64,000 nucleotides of DNA from contig NZ_JAHCMU010000009.1 in the NCBI RefSeq assembly GCF_018449435.1, positions 62,001-126,000 of the forward strand. Direction: 5' to 3'. A program made the translations under genes and the position numbers. The first letter of the stretch is position 1. Each line of letters begins with the position of its first letter. Below the pieces are notes generated by a model that saw nothing but the letters and a program-made list of their open reading frames with translations, was not told the DNA's origin and did no database searches. Positions 54,482-63,220 of this stretch are shown piece by piece. Origin of the DNA: Flagellimonas sp. 389. GTDB taxonomy: Bacteria > Bacteroidota > Bacteroidia > Flavobacteriales > Flavobacteriaceae.

Positions 54482-55090
54482 ATGAAAAAAATCATTCTAA
54501 TTGTAATGGTATTGATCACACTAGTAGTGAGGTCACAAAATTCGACAGATCAAAGAAATACCGTTTCGGTTTCTGGCAGGGCATTAGTGGATAATGCATC
54601 AAAGTCCTACAAAGCCAAAGTGGTCCTTAACATGGATCAGGTGCGTTATTCAAATCCCGATTGCAAAACCTTAGAGGAGTTGAAAGAAAAGTTTTTTGAA
54701 AAGTTAAAAGCCAATGGTTTTGAACTTACTTCTTTTAGAGAGAATAAGATGGAATTTATCGCTTACGGTTATCAAAGCGACGGAACTGTTTTTGATTTTG
54801 AAACCTCTGATTTTGAAAAGGTAATGGCACTAACAAAAGTTAGAATGACTGGAGTGACCACTACTTTTCAATACAAATCTACCGTATCTGAAGCGATGCA
54901 CAAAAGCTTGATCAAAACAGCAGTCGAAGATGCTAAAAAAAATGCAACACTGGTGTGCAATGTAATCAACAAAAAACTAGGCGGCATAGTTTCCATAAGC
55001 GAAAGCTTTCTAAACAATGGCATCTGGTACTCTTACTACAATGGTAATAAAGATTATTTAACCGTTCAAGTGGTTTATGAAATAAATTGA
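54482..55090 (+). CDS. secreted SIMPL/DUF541-like protein
   Basis: 202 aa. Signal peptide (MKKIILIVMVLITLVVRSQN). The rest has the SIMPL-like order: an initial VSVSGRALVDNASKSYKAKV strand pair, a helix (LKEKFFEKLKANG), repeated strands, and a second helix with SLIKTAVEDAKKNATLVCNV. Predicted to be periplasmic or cell-surface; function of the family is poorly known. Likely the second gene of a two-gene unit with the membrane protein upstream. A terminator hairpin follows at 55114. Confidence 0.75.
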   Translation: MKKIILIVMVLITLVVRSQNSTDQRNTVSVSGRALVDNASKSYKAKVVLNMDQVRYSNPDCKTLEELKEKFFEKLKANGFELTSFRENKMEFIAYGYQSDGTVFDFETSDFEKVMALTKVRMTGVTTTFQYKSTVSEAMHKSLIKTAVEDAKKNATLVCNVINKKLGGIVSISESFLNNGIWYSYYNGNKDYLTVQVVYEIN

Positions 55091-55113
55091 AAATTTAGTT
55101 AATTAGTTGGTTT

Positions 55114-55152
55114 CCGGTCTTTGGGCTTTTAAGTTCATAGGCCGGTTTTTTT
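55114..55152 (+). terminator. terminator after the SIMPL-like gene
   Basis: 7-bp stem CCGGTCT / AGGCCGG (one G-T pair) at 55114-55120 and 55139-55145, then a run of seven T. Confidence 0.65.
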
Positions 55153-55300
55153 GTGTTATGTTTTTTACAGAAGACCTATTTAAATTTTTTAAATGCAATT
55201 TGCTATAATAAGTCTCATTTCTTTAAGAGAAATGGTGCTACTAGACGTTAAGATACTGTAGCGAATGTATGAGCGCGTATTGGAAAAACTCTTTTCACCT

Positions 55301-55669
55301 TTATTCTGAATAATTATCCTTCAAGTGCAAGAGGTTATTGATAATGCCCGAAAGCTCAAAGGAAATAATCTTCTCACCCTTCTTTTCGAACGATGTAATC
55401 GAATATGAATAAATTTCCCTGCCTCCTTTTAGTATCGTTACGGAAAAGAGATCTTCATTCGAATCAAAAACTGCTGTACAATCGTAGTTCGTATTCGAGC
55501 TGAGCCAATAGCACAGACTATTGATTTGGTTAAACTTGGACATGTTCTCGTTCATGTGGTAGAAAAAACCAACTATTTGGGTGCATTGAAAATAACTTTT
55601 TTGTTTTTGATATATTGTATCAACGACCCCGGAACAAATAGGAGCGATTTCAGAAAAAAAGCTTTTCAA
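55301..55669 (-). CDS. hypothetical protein
   Basis: 122 aa, no family recognised. Mixed alpha/beta composition with four cysteines (C12, C29, C53, C64) and no signal peptide or membrane helix. Strand-like segments TAVFDSNEDLFSVTILKGG and YSYSITSFEKKGEKIISFEL look like a small beta-sheet domain. Isolated on the minus strand between plus-strand genes. The frame is open and protein-like, but no ribosome-binding site or promoter is evident. Confidence 0.5.
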   Translation of the reverse strand: MKSFFSEIAPICSGVVDTIYQKQKSYFQCTQIVGFFYHMNENMSKFNQINSLCYWLSSNTNYDCTAVFDSNEDLFSVTILKGGREIYSYSITSFEKKGEKIISFELSGIINNLLHLKDNYSE

Positions 55670-55820
55670 CAGCTACTGACATAAGAATCCCGCGTTTTGA
55701 CCACTTCACTTTAAAGAAGCAACTTTAACACTTCTCATGCGTTTTTAACAAACCAAAAAGATATTCGTCAGCGTAAATATTAATGTATGGTGATGGATTT
55801 AAATATTATGAATTACTGTA

Positions 55821-56438
55821 ATGGAATCCATCTTCAATTGTTTTAAAAACATTTGGATAAGAATGATAAACAGGACCTTTTTCTTCGATTATATAAGACA
55901 TCGTCTCCATTTTGGAAGACTATCCCAAAACCAAGTAAATGGCTATACACTGCTTCTTGATTATTGGGAGACCAACCAATTGAAAGATACAAGGTGGTTG
56001 GCCTATGTTCTTGCGACCACCTATCATGAAACGGACAAGACCATAAGGCCCTTAGTCGAATATGGAAAAGGAAGAGGCAAAGAATATGGCAAAAGAGATC
56101 CTGATACTGGTCAGACATATTATGGGCGTGGTTATGTACAATTGACCTGGAAAGAAAACTACAGGAAATATTCAGAAATACTCGGCATTGATTTGGTCAA
56201 CAATCCCGATTTGGCATTGGACCAAAATGTTGCGACAGAGATATTGTTCCACGGCATGGTAAACGGTATATTTACCGGCAAAAAACTGATGGACTACTTC
56301 AATACAGATACATTAGATTGGTACAATGCCCGAAAGATTGTCAATGGGAACGACAAAAAATTTATAATAGGCGACTACGGCAAAGAATTTTTCGCAGCAA
56401 TTTCTTTTAATTTTATGGCCAATACTAATTCACTCTAG
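55821..56438 (+). CDS. GH19-like / endolysin-type muramidase-chitinase
   Basis: 205 aa; the ATG at 55863 (MINRTFFFDYIRHRL) is a likely alternative start. Lysozyme-like fold: LATTYHETDKTIRPLVEYGKG contains the catalytic-type Glu (HETD), then TYYGRGYVQLTWKENYRKYS, a signature of GH19-like endolysins, and LDWYNARKIVNG. No signal peptide, as in phage endolysins. No other phage genes are nearby, so it is an orphan, possibly domesticated, or used for peptidoglycan remodelling. Confidence 0.8.
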   Translation: MESIFNCFKNIWIRMINRTFFFDYIRHRLHFGRLSQNQVNGYTLLLDYWETNQLKDTRWLAYVLATTYHETDKTIRPLVEYGKGRGKEYGKRDPDTGQTYYGRGYVQLTWKENYRKYSEILGIDLVNNPDLALDQNVATEILFHGMVNGIFTGKKLMDYFNTDTLDWYNARKIVNGNDKKFIIGDYGKEFFAAISFNFMANTNSL

Positions 56439-56528
56439 AGAGAATTTGAACAATTCCCTTTATAAAGAATTTAGTTTCATGTATATACAGCCTAAAAGGG
56501 CAACATAGTAAATGTCTTTTACATCAAC

Positions 56529-59102
56529 TCAATAAAGATCTTTGTAATTAATATAGTTTAATCCAAGATTGAGTTTTTCAATTTGTGAATTAAGACCCAA
56601 CTGAATTTTCTCCGAAGCTTTGAACACTATACCATTATTTTTGGATTCTATCTCCACTTCCATGGAATCCTTGGTTTTGACACAGCGTATTTTTTCCAAA
56701 TCGTTATTGTAGTTGTAAATAGGAACCATCCACAGTTCGCCATCTATAAAATTACCATTTCTGAATGTTGCACTGTGCATTTTTGCGCCTTTCATATTAT
56801 AACGGTCTACAGTGCCATCCAAACTATTGTTTCTGAGAACAAATTCATATTTTTTATTTTTGGATGATGGATAGTACACAATTATATTCTGTAAACCGTC
56901 CTCTTTGTAAATGGTATAGAAATCGCCTGTTTTTTTCTCTGCTAGGCTACTGACCAGTTTGCCTTTCTCATATAGTTCGGTTCTCTTATCGTTATATGTC
57001 GACACGATCATTTTTCCTTGATAGGGAGCATCGTTCTTGTAGATAATATTGGCAATGGTATTTCCTTTTCCGTCAAAATAAGCAGCTTCACCCTCTAGTT
57101 TGTCGTTGATGTAATGTATATAGGATGTGACTTTACCATAAGTATCGTAAAACGTAAATTTACCATCTCGCAAACCAGCTTTGTACTGACCATCTCCCAG
57201 TACTTGACTTCCGTAACCGTATTCTTCATACAATCCATCTTTAAGGCCGTTCTTATAGGTATGTTTATTTCGTTTTTGATGGTCATAGAATGTACCTTCG
57301 AAAGGTTCACCGTCTTTAAATTTCATAGATGACAAAAGCACTCCAGATCTATCATAAATTTTAGCCTCGCTCGTAACATCGATATCCTCCATTAAAACAT
57401 AATCCTTTTCTCGACCTGTCGAAACGTAAACATCTTCGTAGCGTAAAAGACGAACGTTTTTACCATCCTTCCATATTTCTTTCCTTTTGATTCTATCGGC
57501 ACCATAAAAAAACTCGTACAGGGTTCCTTCATTTTTTTTGTAATCAAAAGATCCTATTTGGGTACCCTGTTCGTCATAAAACTTGCCAAAAACCTCTTTG
57601 TAGTTCTCAAAATCGATATCTGACCTTACTTGTCCGTTGCTGTAGTATGATATCTTTTTCTTGTAATTATAACCATCCGTATCATAGATTTTCTCTTCTT
57701 TATATGGCAGGCCTGTATCATAATTGTACGATATGTAATAGTCTCTCGCTAGCTTGGAATCTTTATAAATCTGTGAGGAGGTTATTCTTCCATCACGGTC
57801 TACTGTAAATTGTTCCCCGTCTTTAGGAGCATAGTACTTCTCGTCATCCAAAATCATTTTTCCGATAACTGCTCCAGATTTATTAAAAAATTGTTCCGTA
57901 TATCCGTCACGTTTTTTAAAAACAATATTTGACTCTGGATAGTAGACCGTTTCCTGAAGAAGCTTCCCATCTTTATATTTTTTTATGGCACCCGTTACCA
58001 AAAGCTCGGTACCCTCGTAGGGCGCATAATTCTTAAACAACAAAGAATCCATTACAGCACCTTCGGTGTCATAATAGAGAATCTTTTCCCTGTAATTTTT
58101 ATCGGAATATGTAGTATAGGAAAAGAGTTTACCATTTTTAAAATTCCTGACCCAGCTTAAGCGTTCATTTTTATAGTTGGATATGCTTGACGGCACGAAC
58201 TCTTTACCCTCTCTCTGTTTTTTGTAGTCAAAAGCATATTTCTTCCCATTTACGGGGACCAATCTATTTTCTTTTAATCTGTAGCTTACTTCACCCAATT
58301 CTTTTCCAGTCTCATCATAATAAACTGTTTTGTAGTCAGGCTCAGAAATCAATTCTTCCCTAATCTGTCCAGAAATATCATAAAAGTCAGCGCCTAAATA
58401 AGTCTTATTTTTATAATAACTTATCTGGTATATTCCGTCTAGACCCTTTCTAAAATAAGCTTCTGACCCATTTATTGGACTGCCCCTATCGTAGGACATT
58501 TGAGCAACCAATTTACCGTTTTTGTCATAATACTTTGATTTAACCCTTCCGTAGTTATCCTCGTCAGTCAACGTATACGTCTCGCCCCTAATACCATTTA
58601 GGCCATTCTTATGGGTAATTTCTATAACCGTGTCCTTGTCAATCTCCTTATAGTACTGTGTACCATAGGACATTATATTTTGTTTGCCCGAAACAAATTT
58701 TCCATTTTCATAATTGGCAGTTAATTCTTGACCGTGTAGTGAAGTAATGAATTTACCTTCCAATTTATTGTCAACATAATTTCCTTTTTGAAGTAAAGAA
58801 CCATTATTATTGTACCAGGTAACCTCACCATGCCAATAATCTTTATCCTCAAATTTTGAGACCCCTTCCATCTGAATCTGTCCGTTGATATAAAAATCCT
58901 TTATCAAAAACAAACCATCACTTTTCACCACAGGAGGCCTAAAAAAAGCTGCATTATTTTTATCGGTTGTCTTCCAAGCTGCATCGTACCATATTGTATC
59001 GTTTTGTGCAAATAGTGAAAGATCGGAACATAAAATAACCAACGTTAGTACACAGTATATTTTTTGTTTTCCAAAATCGTTCATCAAAAATTTCTTTATC
59101 AT
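56529..59102 (-). CDS. large secreted YwqK/MORN-like repeat protein
   Basis: 857 aa. Signal peptide (about 1-32, ending DLSLFAQND). Almost the whole remainder consists of degenerate ~20-residue units of the type G-x-x-x-x-Y-D-x-x-G-K-L-x-S, for example YDTEGAVMDSLLFKN and YDRSGVLLSSMKFKDG. These are the beta-hairpin repeats of the YwqK antitoxin-like/MORN variant family. Stand-alone: no toxin gene adjoins it, so the antitoxin label should not be taken literally. Role unknown, possibly a cell-surface scaffold. Confidence 0.85.
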   Translation of the reverse strand: MIKKFLMNDFGKQKIYCVLTLVILCSDLSLFAQNDTIWYDAAWKTTDKNNAAFFRPPVVKSDGLFLIKDFYINGQIQMEGVSKFEDKDYWHGEVTWYNNNGSLLQKGNYVDNKLEGKFITSLHGQELTANYENGKFVSGKQNIMSYGTQYYKEIDKDTVIEITHKNGLNGIRGETYTLTDEDNYGRVKSKYYDKNGKLVAQMSYDRGSPINGSEAYFRKGLDGIYQISYYKNKTYLGADFYDISGQIREELISEPDYKTVYYDETGKELGEVSYRLKENRLVPVNGKKYAFDYKKQREGKEFVPSSISNYKNERLSWVRNFKNGKLFSYTTYSDKNYREKILYYDTEGAVMDSLLFKNYAPYEGTELLVTGAIKKYKDGKLLQETVYYPESNIVFKKRDGYTEQFFNKSGAVIGKMILDDEKYYAPKDGEQFTVDRDGRITSSQIYKDSKLARDYYISYNYDTGLPYKEEKIYDTDGYNYKKKISYYSNGQVRSDIDFENYKEVFGKFYDEQGTQIGSFDYKKNEGTLYEFFYGADRIKRKEIWKDGKNVRLLRYEDVYVSTGREKDYVLMEDIDVTSEAKIYDRSGVLLSSMKFKDGEPFEGTFYDHQKRNKHTYKNGLKDGLYEEYGYGSQVLGDGQYKAGLRDGKFTFYDTYGKVTSYIHYINDKLEGEAAYFDGKGNTIANIIYKNDAPYQGKMIVSTYNDKRTELYEKGKLVSSLAEKKTGDFYTIYKEDGLQNIIVYYPSSKNKKYEFVLRNNSLDGTVDRYNMKGAKMHSATFRNGNFIDGELWMVPIYNYNNDLEKIRCVKTKDSMEVEIESKNNGIVFKASEKIQLGLNSQIEKLNLGLNYINYKDLY

Positions 59103-59247
59103 ATCATGAAATTAAATAGTTAAGCCAAAAGTATGCGCACCATAATTTGAATCCTACCCTGTTTTCAGTGGAATTTTTAAATCATCTTAAAATGGATGAA
59201 ATACAGCAAACGTAAAAATGGATTTGATATTACTTGCACCATCTAGC

Positions 59248-59276
59248 TTGCAATTTAGGTATTTTGATTATTTTTG
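59248..59276 (+). promoter_or_regulatory. promoter of tRNA-Leu
   Basis: TTG at 59248-59250 and perfect -7 box TATTTTTG at 59269-59276 with an 18-bp spacer, 17 bases before the tRNA 5' end. Confidence 0.65.
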
Positions 59277-59292
59277 CAGCCCAATTATTAAT

Positions 59293-59376
59293 GCCCACGT
59301 GGTGGAATTGGTAGACACGCTACCTTGAGGGGGTAGTGTTCGAAAGGACGTGCTGGTTCGACTCCAGTCGTGGGCA
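59293..59376 (+). tRNA. tRNA-Leu (anticodon GAG)
   Basis: 84-base class II tRNA. Acceptor GCCCACG pairs with CGTGGGC plus discriminator A. Anticodon stem CTACC/GGTAG encloses loop TTGAGGG, giving anticodon GAG (reads CTC/CTT). Long variable arm typical of leucine tRNAs and T-loop GGTTCGACTCC. CCA is not encoded. Confidence 0.97.
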
Positions 59377-59378
59377 CA

Positions 59379-59404
59379 AAACCGCAGATTGCTGCGGTTT
59401 TTTT
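59379..59404 (+). terminator. terminator after tRNA-Leu
   Basis: Perfect 9-bp stem AAACCGCAG / CTGCGGTTT with loop ATTG, continuing into a T-run, immediately 3' of the tRNA. Confidence 0.9.
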
Positions 59405-59488
59405 ATTGTATAAATGGCTTTTTGCCAAGGTTTTGCTTAAAAACTTCAAAAAAAACCTGCATTTTAATAAAACCTCTATAAATTTTAT

Positions 59489-59541
59489 CCTAACATATTA
59501 GGTTAGCATCATTTAAATTGTAAATTTGTTTAACGTTTACA
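59489..59541 (+). promoter_or_regulatory. promoter and palindromes upstream of the CarH-like gene
   Basis: Perfect -7 box TAAATTTG at 59521-59528. Two inverted repeats flank or cover it: CCTAA-CATA-TTAGG at 59489-59502 and TGTAAA-N11-TTTACA at 59519-59541. The second overlaps the core promoter, suiting autorepression in the dark by a MerR-type dimer or tetramer (inference). Confidence 0.55.
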
Positions 59542-59549
59542 GTCAAAAG

Positions 59550-60449
59550 ATGAACAATGTAAAAAAGTCTTTCAGTATAAGGGATATGGAAAATCTTTCT
59601 GGTATTAAAGCGCATACCATTAGGATTTGGGAAAAAAGATATAATCTTTTTCAGCCAGAACGTACCGTCACAAATATAAGAACGTATAGTTTAAGTAGTT
59701 TGCAAAAACTTTTGAACATAACACTTCTATACAATAATGGGTATAAGATTTCTAAAATAGCTAAACTTGAAGAATCTCATATTCCAGTTATTGTAAGGGA
59801 GATCGTGTCTAACAATAGTGAAAAAAATCATGCCATAAATGCATTTAAATTGGCGATGATCAATTTTGACCAGACCCTATTTTTAAACACCTACAACAGT
59901 TTATTGACAGAAAGGTCATTTAGGGACATATTCAACGAAGTGTTCATTCCACTCCTGAACGAACTGGGTCTTTTGTGGCAAACAGATACCATAAGTCCGT
60001 CCCATGAGCATTTCATTACCCATTTGATAAAACAAAAAATCTATATCAATACAGAAAAGTTGCAAATGGTGGAACCTACACAAAAAGATAAGGTTTTTGC
60101 ACTCTTCCTTCCTGAGAATGAAATCCACGAAATTGGATTACTTTATCTGAACTATGAGATTACCCTGAGAGGTTATAAATCAATTTATCTAGGACAAACA
60201 ATGCCCATAGAAAGTTTGGTGGATTTACTTAAATACTACAGTAATGTCCACTTTGTTTCTTATTTCACTGTTTCCCCCACCAAAGACGAGCTGACCTCAT
60301 ATTTTGAGAAATTTTCAAAAACATTGAATATATCCGGTAGTTCCAAACTATACGTTTTGGGCCATCAGATACAATACATAGCAAAGGAAGAACTTCCTAA
60401 TACCATAAGAACCTTTAATTCGATTGAGCATTTAATAGGTTCGCTCTAA
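59550..60449 (+). CDS. CarH/LitR-like MerR regulator with cobalamin-binding motifs
   Basis: 299 aa from the ATG at 59550 (a TTG at 59526 would add eight residues inside the promoter). MerR winged helix (about 8-75, HTIRIWEKRYNLF). The four-helix bundle carries W143-x9-E153-H154, the light-sensing CarH motif. A Rossmann-like cobalamin domain follows with E191-I-H193-E-I-G196 (ExHxxG, where His ligates cobalt). All key residues are present, so B12-dependent light control of the downstream carotenoid genes is likely (established for CarH, inferred here). Confidence 0.86.
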   Translation: MNNVKKSFSIRDMENLSGIKAHTIRIWEKRYNLFQPERTVTNIRTYSLSSLQKLLNITLLYNNGYKISKIAKLEESHIPVIVREIVSNNSEKNHAINAFKLAMINFDQTLFLNTYNSLLTERSFRDIFNEVFIPLLNELGLLWQTDTISPSHEHFITHLIKQKIYINTEKLQMVEPTQKDKVFALFLPENEIHEIGLLYLNYEITLRGYKSIYLGQTMPIESLVDLLKYYSNVHFVSYFTVSPTKDELTSYFEKFSKTLNISGSSKLYVLGHQIQYIAKEELPNTIRTFNSIEHLIGSL

Positions 60450-60470
60450 TTTTAAGTTGTAGTTGCCCCG

Positions 60471-61925
60471 ATGAAAAAAGTTGTGATTATAGGTTCTGGT
60501 TTTTCCTCACTTTCAGCTTCATGCTACATGGCAAGAGCTGGATACGACGTAGAAATCTTTGAGAAAAACAATACCGTAGGTGGACGTGCAAGACAATTGG
60601 TGAAAGAAGGGTTTACTTTTGATATTGGCCCTAGCTGGTATTGGATGCCCGATATTTTCGACAAATTTTTTGCAGATTTTGGCAAAAAAACTTCAGACTA
60701 TTACCAACTGGATAAATTAAGTCCCGCTTACAAAATCTTTTTTGATGATGATATAATCACAATTGGTGATTGCATGGATAAAATATGTGAGGAATTTGAA
60801 AGAATCGAAAGTGGCAGTGGAAAACACTTAAAGCAATTCATTGGCAAGGCCCAAGAGAATTATGACATAGCGATCAATAAAGTTGTTCTTCGACCTGGAT
60901 TATCCCCTTTTGAGCTGGTTACCAAGGAAACAGTACTTAGAGTAGATCAATTTTTTAAAACCATAAGTCAAGAAGTACGAAAGCGTTTTAAAAATCCAAA
61001 ACTGATTTCCACACTAGAGTTCCCCGTGCTTTTCTTAGGAGCAAAACCAAGTAAAACACCTTCTTTTTATAGTTTTATGAATTTTGCTGATTTTGGTTTG
61101 GGCACATGGCATCCAAAAGGCGGTATGTATGAAATTATAAAAGCCATGAGAAGACTTGCAGAAGAATTGGGCGTTACCATACATACAGAAAGTGCTGTTG
61201 ACAAAATTAATGTTACCAATGGAAAAGTTTCTGGTATCAGTAGTAAGGAGAATGTCATAAACGCAGATTTTGTGATAAGTGGTGCAGACTATCACCATTC
61301 AGAAACGTTATTAGAAGAGAAGTACAGACAGTATTCTGAAAGCTATTGGGATAAGAAAACCTACGCACCTTCTTCATTGCTATTTTATGTCGGGTTTGAT
61401 AAAAAACTGAAAAACATAGAACATCATAACCTCTTTTTCGATACAGATTTTGAAAAGCATGCACAAGAGATTTATGACAACCCACAATGGCCAAGTGATC
61501 CGTTGTTTTATGTAAACTTTCCATCCGTGACAGATTCCTCTATGGCCCCAGAAGGTTGTGAAACAGGTTTTTTTCTCGTTCCCATTGCTCCAGACCTTGA
61601 AGACACACCACAATTAAGAGACCAATACTTTGACATTATAATAGATAGATTCGATAAACGCACGCAACAGGATGTTAAAAAATCTATTATCTTTAAAGAA
61701 AGCTTTTGTGTAAACGACTTTGTGGAACAGTACAACTCGTACAAAGGAAATGCTTATGGCATGGCCAATACCCTAAGTCAGACAGCTTTTTTAAGACCAA
61801 ACCTTAGAAGCAATAAAGTAAAGAACCTGTATTTTACCGGTCAGCTAACCGTTCCGGGGCCTGGTGTTCCACCATCGTTGATATCGGGAAAACTGGTGTC
61901 CGATTTGATAATTAAAAATACCTAA
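60471..61925 (+). CDS. crtI: phytoene desaturase
   Basis: 484 aa FAD enzyme. N-terminal VVIIGSGFSSLSASCYMARA with the family GGRARQL segment, and C-terminal GQLTVPGPGVPPSLISG (the conserved carotenoid-desaturase signature). Converts phytoene to lycopene by stepwise desaturation, membrane associated. First enzyme gene of the operon, 21 bases after the CarH-like regulator; crtB follows after 5 bases. Confidence 0.93.
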   Translation: MKKVVIIGSGFSSLSASCYMARAGYDVEIFEKNNTVGGRARQLVKEGFTFDIGPSWYWMPDIFDKFFADFGKKTSDYYQLDKLSPAYKIFFDDDIITIGDCMDKICEEFERIESGSGKHLKQFIGKAQENYDIAINKVVLRPGLSPFELVTKETVLRVDQFFKTISQEVRKRFKNPKLISTLEFPVLFLGAKPSKTPSFYSFMNFADFGLGTWHPKGGMYEIIKAMRRLAEELGVTIHTESAVDKINVTNGKVSGISSKENVINADFVISGADYHHSETLLEEKYRQYSESYWDKKTYAPSSLLFYVGFDKKLKNIEHHNLFFDTDFEKHAQEIYDNPQWPSDPLFYVNFPSVTDSSMAPEGCETGFFLVPIAPDLEDTPQLRDQYFDIIIDRFDKRTQQDVKKSIIFKESFCVNDFVEQYNSYKGNAYGMANTLSQTAFLRPNLRSNKVKNLYFTGQLTVPGPGVPPSLISGKLVSDLIIKNT

Positions 61926-61930
61926 CTAAG

Positions 61931-62770
61931 ATGAAAACTATTTTTGACAACGTATCCTACAATTGCAGTAAGATTGTGACAGAATCTTACAGTACTTCAT
62001 TTGCATTGGCCACAAAAATGCTATCATCATCCATTAGGGGCGATATATATAATATTTACGGATTTGTTCGTTTTGCCGATGAAATTGTGGACACGTTTCA
62101 TGATTATGATAAAAAGATGCTTTTCGAAAATTTTGAAAAAGCCATGAACGATGCTATCGATAATAAAATCAGTTTAAATCCGATTCTAAATTCTTTTCAA
62201 AGTACCTATCACAAATATGACATCCCCTTCCATTTGGTAGAAGCTTTTATGAAAAGCATGCGAATGGATCTTTCAAAGAAAAAGTACCACACCTTTGAGG
62301 AATATCAGGAATACATTTATGGTTCCGCCGACGTGGTAGGTTTAATGTGCCTGTGTGTTTTCGTAGATGGTGACAAAGACAAATATGAAGAATTAAAAGA
62401 TTCTGCAATGGCTTTGGGGTCAGCATTTCAAAAAGTAAACTTTCTAAGGGATTTAAAGGCTGATTACGAACTATTGGAACGCACCTATTTTCCAAATACC
62501 AATTTAATGGAATTGGACGAGGCTTCTAAAAAAAGAATTGTAGATGAAATTAAAGCAGACTTTGCATTAGGATATTCGGGCATTGTAAAATTACCAGAAC
62601 AAGCTAAGTTTGGAGTTTATACCGCTTACAAGTATTATAACAAACTTCTCCAAAAACTGCAGAGCACACCACCTTTGGAAATAAAAAATACGCGAATCCG
62701 TGTTCCAAATTACCAAAAATTCGGACTTTTGGCACAATCTTATGTCAACTATAAATTACAGCTTGTCTAA
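61931..62770 (+). CDS. crtB: phytoene synthase
   Basis: 279 aa squalene/phytoene synthase fold. First Asp-rich motif in FVRFADEIVDTFHDYD and second in FQKVNFLRDLKADYE, which bind the Mg2+-diphosphates of two geranylgeranyl-PP molecules. Makes phytoene, the substrate of crtI. Its TAA is directly followed by the crtZ ATG. A crtE (GGPP synthase) gene is not in this window. Confidence 0.95.
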   Translation: MKTIFDNVSYNCSKIVTESYSTSFALATKMLSSSIRGDIYNIYGFVRFADEIVDTFHDYDKKMLFENFEKAMNDAIDNKISLNPILNSFQSTYHKYDIPFHLVEAFMKSMRMDLSKKKYHTFEEYQEYIYGSADVVGLMCLCVFVDGDKDKYEELKDSAMALGSAFQKVNFLRDLKADYELLERTYFPNTNLMELDEASKKRIVDEIKADFALGYSGIVKLPEQAKFGVYTAYKYYNKLLQKLQSTPPLEIKNTRIRVPNYQKFGLLAQSYVNYKLQLV

Positions 62771-63220
62771 ATGAAAATTGCCCTTACGATTCTTATCTTT
62801 TTTGGAACTTTTTCCATTATGGAGTTTATGGCATGGTTCACCCATAAATATGTAATGCACGGTTTTTTATGGAGCTTGCACAAAGATCATCATAAAAAAG
62901 ACCATGATTCTTGGTTTGAACGAAACGACTTTTTCTTTATTTTTTATGCGGTAGTAAGTATGTCGTTCATAATGATAGCCAACAATACCACTTTTTGGTA
63001 CGGTTGGCCAATCGGTTTTGGAATATTGGCATATGGGATAGCGTATTTCTTTGTACATGATATTTTTATCCATCAACGTTTTAAGCTCTTTAGAAATGCT
63101 AACCATTGGTATGCCAAAGGTGTACGAAGAGCCCATAAGATGCACCATAAACACCTAGGAAAAGATAAAGGTGAGTGCTTTGGAATGTTGTTCGTTCCCT
63201 TTAAATATTTCAAAAAATAA
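62771..63220 (+). CDS. crtZ: beta-carotene hydroxylase
   Basis: 149 aa diiron membrane hydroxylase with the four histidine clusters HKYVMH, HKDHHKKDH, HDIFIHQRF and HKMHHKH, and four hydrophobic helices. Adds 3-hydroxyls to beta-ionone rings (beta-carotene to zeaxanthin). Immediately adjacent to crtB and overlapping the next gene by one base, so it is part of the operon. Confidence 0.94.
   Translation: MKIALTILIFFGTFSIMEFMAWFTHKYVMHGFLWSLHKDHHKKDHDSWFERNDFFFIFYAVVSMSFIMIANNTTFWYGWPIGFGILAYGIAYFFVHDIFIHQRFKLFRNANHWYAKGVRRAHKMHHKHLGKDKGECFGMLFVPFKYFKK

Noticed and set aside
56529..59102. Toxin-antitoxin system call based on YwqK similarity
   Set aside because: No toxin gene is adjacent, and the protein is a long secreted repeat protein.
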